Part shown: positions 4,483-7,978 of the stretch, piece by piece
Layout: every line of letters begins with the position of its first letter
Numbering within the stretch: the first letter of the stretch is position 1
Origin: SIG291 sp045543455
Lineage (GTDB): Bacteria > Bacillota > Clostridia > Lachnospirales > Lachnospiraceae
Assembly: GCA_045543455.1 (NCBI GenBank)
Contig: JAZQMK010000044.1
Coordinates: 1 to 7,978, forward strand
Direction of reading: 5' to 3'
Length of the DNA: 7,978 nucleotides
Notes under the pieces: model-generated
The model's input: only the letters and a program-made list of their open reading frames with translations
What the model was told of the DNA's origin: nothing
The model's database searches: none
Made by a program: the position numbers and the translations under genes

Positions 4483-5343
4483 TTAACCATCCGCCATTTT
4501 ATTTCTGATAACTTGTAAAAAGCTTATTTTATTAGTTCTGATAAATGAAGTTCTTTCTTCTGCCTTTGTTATAACAATTCTGTCTCCAGTTATAAGATTT
4601 TTATGTTGTTCACCATCAAATGAAGCTATACGTTCTTCAAATAAACCTTTATTATTAGTCATTACAAGCTCTATTTTGTCATTTGCATCAAGAATTATAC
4701 TTCTTCTTATAAGTGTGTGGGGACAAATCGGTGTAATAAGCATCATAGAAGCATTAGGCTGAACTATTGGACCTCCTGCTGAAAGGCTATATGCCGTAGA
4801 ACCTGTTGCAGTTGCTACAATCATACCGTCTGCTGAATAAGAATTAAGGTATTCATCATTTACATAAATGTCAAAATCTATTACTCTAAGTGCACCGCTA
4901 CGGGTAACAACTATATCGTTAAGGGCAAGATTTTCGTAGATTAACTTACCATCTCTATATATCTTTCCTGTTAACATCATACGACTGTCTATCTCATATT
5001 TATCATCTATTATGGAATCTAGGGCCGAATATACTGAACTGCGTTCAATGTCCGTAAGGAAACCAAGTGTCCCAATATTAACACCTAAAATAGGTAATTT
5101 TCGCATACATAAATCTCTTGATGCCTGAATCATAGTACCATCACCGCCAAGAACTATAACTGCCTCAACTTCATTTGGTATATAATCAGGATTTGTATAG
5201 ATATATCCCATTGTCTTTACATCAATATCTTTAGGTTGCTGATGACATATACAATTTTTATCCTGCAAATATCTGATTATTTCATTGGTAAATTCATAAT
5301 CAGGATCTTTTGCAGTATTAGTTATGATAAAAAATTTATTCAT
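4483..5343 (-). CDS. nadK: NAD kinase
   Basis: NAD kinase phosphorylates NAD to NADP in the cytoplasm using ATP or polyphosphate, and it is the sole source of NADP in most bacteria. The 286-residue protein has the diagnostic GGDGT motif at 66-70 (VIVLGGDGTMIQASR), NIGTLGFLTD at 89-98, LNDIVVTRSG at 141-150, and the conserved block ADGMIVATATGSTAYSLSAGGPIV at 171-194, followed by TPICPHTL at 204-211. All key residues of the family are present. The ATG at 5343 has a purine-rich AGAAGGG somewhat far upstream, so initiation may be modest. It lies 18 bases after tlyA, and its last codons reach to one base before argR, indicating cotranscription and probably coupled translation of argR. Confidence 0.96.
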   Translation of the reverse strand: MNKFFIITNTAKDPDYEFTNEIIRYLQDKNCICHQQPKDIDVKTMGYIYTNPDYIPNEVEAVIVLGGDGTMIQASRDLCMRKLPILGVNIGTLGFLTDIERSSVYSALDSIIDDKYEIDSRMMLTGKIYRDGKLIYENLALNDIVVTRSGALRVIDFDIYVNDEYLNSYSADGMIVATATGSTAYSLSAGGPIVQPNASMMLITPICPHTLIRRSIILDANDKIELVMTNNKGLFEERIASFDGEQHKNLITGDRIVITKAEERTSFIRTNKISFLQVIRNKMADG

Positions 5344-5361
5344 ACGACCTAACCCTTCTTT

Positions 5362-6159
5362 CTATAATTTTTTATGAGCCTCATTTACAAGGTCCTTTAT
5401 AGAAATATCTTTCTGTATTATACTATCTGTTTTCTTCATATGTAAAAGATATTCAATATTACCCTCAGGTCCTTTTATTGGAGAATATGAAACATTTAAA
5501 ATCTCAAATCCGCTAAGCGTTGCAAATTCAACAATATTATTGATAACCTCTATATGAATCTTAGGATCTTTTACAACACCTTTTTTTCCTATATTTGATT
5601 TGCCTGCTTCAAACTGTGGTTTTATTAGGGTAACTATTTGTGCCTCATTTGCCATTAACTCCTTAATAGCATACAATATCTTAGTCAATGATATAAATGA
5701 TACATCAACACTTACAAATTCAATTACATCATCAACATCTTCTTTTGTAAGATAACGTATATTGGTACCTTCCATGCATACCACTCTGTCATCTTCCCTT
5801 AAGCTTTTATCAAGCTGCATATGGCCTACATCTACAGAGTATACCTTTTTTGCACCGTTTTTAAGCATACAGTCAGTAAAACCACCTGTTGAAGCACCCA
5901 CATCCATACAAATTTTGTCTGTTAAAGTAATTGAAAAGCTTTCTATTGCTTTTTCAAGCTTTAATCCACCTCTGCTTACATATTTTTCAAGAGTTCCATT
6001 TACAACAATATTTGCTGTTTCTTCAAAGCTTTCTGACGGTTTCTTAATTACTGTACCGTCAACTGATACTAAACCTGATGTTATTAATTCTTTTGCTTTT
6101 TCTCTGGATTTAGCCAAATTGTTTTTTACTAGCAGTATATCAATTCTTTCTTTCATCAT
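5362..6159 (-). CDS. tlyA: TlyA family 2'-O-ribose rRNA methyltransferase
   Basis: This is a 265-residue TlyA-family protein. Mycobacterial TlyA methylates ribose 2'-OH groups in 16S and 23S rRNA, and the family was earlier annotated as 'hemolysin A'. Residues 3-60 form an S4 RNA-binding domain (RIDILLVKNNLAKSREKAKELI). The linker motif SRGGLKL is at 62-68. The FtsJ-like methyltransferase fold follows, with the S-adenosylmethionine loop DVGASTGGFTD at 86-96, DVSFISL at 152-158, LIKPQFE at 178-184 and GPEGNIEYL at 230-238. The start codon (tandem ATG at 6159 and 6156) lies inside the last codons of dxs, a 20-bp overlap that suggests translational coupling. Only a weak GAG precedes it. The rRNA target in this organism is not known from the sequence; many Firmicute homologues carry the same name. 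Confidence 0.93.
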   Translation of the reverse strand: MMKERIDILLVKNNLAKSREKAKELITSGLVSVDGTVIKKPSESFEETANIVVNGTLEKYVSRGGLKLEKAIESFSITLTDKICMDVGASTGGFTDCMLKNGAKKVYSVDVGHMQLDKSLREDDRVVCMEGTNIRYLTKEDVDDVIEFVSVDVSFISLTKILYAIKELMANEAQIVTLIKPQFEAGKSNIGKKGVVKDPKIHIEVINNIVEFATLSGFEILNVSYSPIKGPEGNIEYLLHMKKTDSIIQKDISIKDLVNEAHKKL

Positions 6160-7978
6160 TTAATCTCGCATACATAGAAAGTATTTTATCTAATATGTCT
6201 TGGGTATCCAAACCATATTTTTTTCTTAATTCATTTACTGAACCATGAGTTACAAATGTATCCGGTAATGCAATATTTTGCACCGCATATTCTAATTTAT
6301 TGTCATTCTTATATTGTAAAACAGCTTGTCCATAACCTGATGTTATAACGTTTTCTTCAAGCGTAACAATTAATTTGTGTTCCTTTTCTAGCTGCTTTAA
6401 CATCTGTTCATCCAAAGGCTTTATAAATCTGGCATCAACAAGTGTTGGATTAATTCCGATTTTATTTAACTCTTTTACAATATCCTTTGCTGTCGTAAGC
6501 ATATTTCCTACAGAAATTATACATATATCTTTGCCTGATTTTATACAATTTGATTTGCCATATTCGTATACAGTTCCCGGATATTCCTCAATATCAGCCA
6601 CTTCACCTCTAGGATATCTTAATGCTATCGGTCCGTCATAAACAACTGCAAATTCCATTGCTCTTTCTAATTCTTCTTTGTTAGATGGTGATAAAATACA
6701 CATATTAGGTACGATACTTAAAAATGATATATCAAATATACCCTGATGTGTTTCACCGTCTGCACCCACTATTCCCGAACGGTCTATAGCAAATATTACC
6801 GGCAACTTTTGAATACAAACATCATGAACTATCTGGTCAAATGCTCTTTGCAAAAATGAAGAATATATTGCAACTACAGGCTTTAATCCACCTACTGCCA
6901 GGCCTGCGGCAAATGTTACTGCATGTTCTTCTGCAATACCCACATCAAAATACCTGTTAGGATATTCCTTTTGAAATCTCTTTAATCCTGTTCCATCAGG
7001 CATAGCCGCAGTTATTGCAACTATTCTTTCATCTAAAGCTGCAAGGTCACATATTTTTGAAGAAAATACTTCTGTATATGTCTTATTTGTTCTTTGCTTT
7101 AATAATTTACCTGTCTCAACATCAAATGCATCAATTCCATGAAATCTGGCAGGATATTTCTGGGCAAATTTATAACCTTTACCCTTTTCAGTAAGAACAT
7201 GAACTATAACAGGCTGTTCAAATTTCTTAGCTATATTAAATGCTTTTACAAGCTTTTCAACATCATGTCCATCAAATGGTCCCATATAAGTAAGGCCCAT
7301 ATTTTCATATGTCATACCCGGAATAACCATCTGCTTAATACTGTCCTTTGTCTTTCTAATTTGGTTAACAATCTTATCACCATATACAGGTATCCTTGAA
7401 AGACTCTTACTTACGCCTTCTTTAAGTTCATTATAACCCTTTGCTGAACGTACATTATTAAGTATTGTAGTTATACCGCCAACATTTTCAGAAATAGACA
7501 TTTTATTATCATTTAAAACTATAATAAAATTAGTCTCACTTTTGGCCGCATTATTAACAGCTTCATATACAAGTCCACCTGTTAAGGCACCATCACCAAT
7601 TACAGATACTACATAATTATCTTCACCCTTAATATCTCTTGCTGCACAAAGACCTAAGCCTACAGATAATGATGTTGAACTATGTCCTGTATCAAAGCTG
7701 TCACACTCGCTTTCATTCCTTTTTGGGAAACCGCTCATACCTTCAAATTTTCTAAGTGTCTTAAATTGTTCTTTTCTTCCTGTAAGTATCTTATGTGTAT
7801 AGCTTTGATGACCAACATCAAAAATAATCTTATCCTTTGGCAAATCAAAGGCTAAATGCAATGCCATTGTAAGCTCTACAACACCCAGATTAGAAGCTAA
7901 ATGTCCGCCTGTCTTACTTACGTTATCAATAAGAAACTGTCTGATTTGAAAAGCCAGTTCGTCATATTCTTCTTTATT
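6140..7978 (-). CDS. dxs: 1-deoxy-D-xylulose-5-phosphate synthase, N-terminus beyond the window
   Basis: DXS joins pyruvate and glyceraldehyde 3-phosphate, using thiamine diphosphate, in the first step of the MEP isoprenoid pathway. The reading frame is open to the right edge, so the ATG at 7867 is internal; about 15 residues and the true start are missing. In the visible 612 residues, TGGHLASNLG near the start carries a cofactor-binding His. GDGALTGG at 128-135 and the NDNKMS segment near 157-161 bind Mg and diphosphate. GIAEEHA at 347-353 contains the catalytic Glu (350). DRSGIVGADGETHQG at 399-413 and RYPRG near 454-458 complete the transketolase-like domains. Its 3' end overlaps tlyA by 20 bp. 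It is the first visible gene of the operon; xseB and ispA often precede it in related genomes but lie outside the window. Confidence 0.97.
   Translation of the reverse strand, partial: NKEEYDELAFQIRQFLIDNVSKTGGHLASNLGVVELTMALHLAFDLPKDKIIFDVGHQSYTHKILTGRKEQFKTLRKFEGMSGFPKRNESECDSFDTGHSSTSLSVGLGLCAARDIKGEDNYVVSVIGDGALTGGLVYEAVNNAAKSETNFIIVLNDNKMSISENVGGITTILNNVRSAKGYNELKEGVSKSLSRIPVYGDKIVNQIRKTKDSIKQMVIPGMTYENMGLTYMGPFDGHDVEKLVKAFNIAKKFEQPVIVHVLTEKGKGYKFAQKYPARFHGIDAFDVETGKLLKQRTNKTYTEVFSSKICDLAALDERIVAITAAMPDGTGLKRFQKEYPNRYFDVGIAEEHAVTFAAGLAVGGLKPVVAIYSSFLQRAFDQIVHDVCIQKLPVIFAIDRSGIVGADGETHQGIFDISFLSIVPNMCILSPSNKEELERAMEFAVVYDGPIALRYPRGEVADIEEYPGTVYEYGKSNCIKSGKDICIISVGNMLTTAKDIVKELNKIGINPTLVDARFIKPLDEQMLKQLEKEHKLIVTLEENVITSGYGQAVLQYKNDNKLEYAVQNIALPDTFVTHGSVNELRKKYGLDTQDILDKILSMYARLNDERKN

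Noticed and set aside
5762..6163. Plus-strand open frame of 133 codons opposite tlyA.
   Set aside because: It is the antisense of a clearly conserved tlyA; serine- and phenylalanine-rich translation is typical of antisense frames in AT-rich genes.
7865..7867. ATG at 7867 as the dxs start.
   Set aside because: The frame stays open to the window edge and encodes conserved DXS sequence (QIRQFLIDN, TGGHLASNLGVVELT) upstream of it.

Overview
The window looks like part of a low-GC, endospore-forming Firmicute of the class Clostridia. A Lachnospiraceae-like gut anaerobe is a reasonable guess, but the sequence alone does not fix the genus. The evidence is the AT-rich DNA, the sporulation protease gene spoIVB, and the conserved order dxs-tlyA-nadK-argR-recN-spoIVB. 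Every supported gene is on the minus strand, so transcription runs from high to low coordinates. No plus-strand gene is convincing.

Right part (2316-7978) is ordinary chromosomal core. A 5'-truncated dxs overlaps tlyA by 20 bp. nadK, argR and recN follow with gaps of 18, 1 and 45 bases, which suggests one long operon. It combines isoprenoid precursor synthesis (dxs), rRNA 2'-O-methylation (tlyA), NADP synthesis (nadK), arginine-responsive regulation (argR) and double-strand break repair (recN). A perfect 11-bp stem and T-rich tail at 2271-2297 end it just after recN.

Middle part (987-2228) is spoIVB, the sporulation signalling protease. Its His, Asp and Ser catalytic residues are all in place.

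Left part (1-986) is accessory in character. spo0A, the usual next gene after spoIVB in this group, is not there. The 306-base gap at 681-986 holds two copies of a structured repeat spaced 106 bp apart. One of their sequence differences is a compensated base-pair change. The second copy lies in a unit with 8-bp terminal inverted repeats that abuts the spoIVB stop codon, and this unit carries a large hairpin that probably terminates spoIVB. Next come a small Phd/YefM-type antitoxin gene (369-680) and the first 71 codons of a Fic-family AMP-transferase gene (1-213, cut by the left edge). The gap between these two holds a good promoter (perfect TATAAT) surrounded by three copies of a 12-bp sequence in alternating orientation, an arrangement that looks like an operator.

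The most interesting material is in the left 1 kb: the Phd + Fic_N gene pair with its promoter-embedded repeats, and the modular hairpin repeats in the place where spo0A is normally found.
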